Positions 63,708-64,000 of a DNA stretch of 64,000 nt are shown piece by piece. A program made the position numbers and the translations under genes. Source of the DNA: Branchiostoma floridae (lineage: Eukaryota; Chordata; Leptocardii; Amphioxiformes; Branchiostomatidae); contig NC_049988.1 in NCBI RefSeq assembly GCF_000003815.2, positions 15,630,040 to 15,694,039 of the forward strand, given 5' to 3'. The notes beneath the pieces are model-generated. The model did not search any database and was not told the DNA's origin. It saw only the letters and a list, made by a program, of their open reading frames with translations. How positions within the stretch are numbered: the stretch's first letter is position 1; each line of letters starts with the position of its first letter.

Positions 63708-63884
63708 CTCCAGTCATATCCTACAGTAGCATAAAATGAATTTAGTATCAAAAGCTGGCAGAGGAGTGAAGCCGGCCTAGGACTCACTGTGTGTATGCTA
63801 CCTGTGCCAACTGACTCCCTTTGGCCGGCTATACAACTTGGCTGGCTTTAATACTGTCTGAAGTAGTATCTGCTTGGAAATTAA
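63708..63884. mobile_element. Diverged copy of the 9-bp-duplication MITE
   Basis: Shares AGTATCAAAAGCTGGCAGAGGAGTGAAGCCGGCC-type core (in pieces) and CTTTGGCCGGCTATAC with 61491-61665; the left TIR is worn. Confidence 0.6.
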
Positions 63885-64000
63885 TATTTTTGGTTGCGTT
63901 AACATTACCCGAGAAGGCCTGAATGAATCGTTTTGATATTTGGTACATTAGTAGGCCTTTCGTTTTCTGTATTTCAGCATATAAATGTACACATGCTATT

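Noticed and set aside
1-64000. CRISPR arrays, phage or bacterial islands
   Set aside because: No spaced direct repeats with unique spacers and no bacterial-style gene packing; all tandem repeats seen are eukaryotic satellites or microsatellites.

Overview
The window looks like invertebrate-chordate genomic DNA, most probably lancelet (Branchiostoma). Genes are split into many short GT-AG exons, the proteins read closest to vertebrate ATP-citrate lyase and beta-1-type integrin, and the introns are packed with short terminal-inverted-repeat (TIR) transposons, tRNA-derived SINEs and LINE 3' ends. The species call is inference. Two 100-base N runs (15645-15744 and 54757-54856) mark assembly gaps.

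Layout: (1) 1-412, a 51-bp minisatellite. (2) 1940-11847 (+), a predicted type II membrane protein with a coiled stem and an ILEI/PANDER (FAM3-like) domain in 8 coding exons; an interstitial telomere-like array sits in its intron at about 10.1-10.4 kb. (3) 14384-31370 (-), ATP-citrate lyase (ACLY), 25 visible coding exons plus at least one hidden by the first gap. (4) 36200-37255 (+), a 97-residue two-helix membrane protein I do not recognise, divergent from ACLY. (5) 43516-59232 (+), an integrin beta subunit, about 773 residues in 20 coding exons plus one 12-nt candidate microexon. (6) 59233-64000, its 3' UTR, repeats and a few weak minus-strand ORFs. The genes are functionally unrelated (cytosolic acetyl-CoA supply; cell-matrix adhesion; two membrane proteins of unknown role), so no operon-like system is implied.

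All exon boundaries were checked by hand for GT/AG signals, matching phase and exact length. No new biological system stands out. The most interesting signals are structural: several partial or complete exon duplications inside introns (two in ACLY, two in the integrin), including a frame-preserving duplicated cassette in the ACLY regulatory linker; a 153/154-bp tandem array that copied the end of one integrin exon; a candidate 12-nt microexon; and transposons in three different genes inserted within 20 bp downstream of 5' splice sites.
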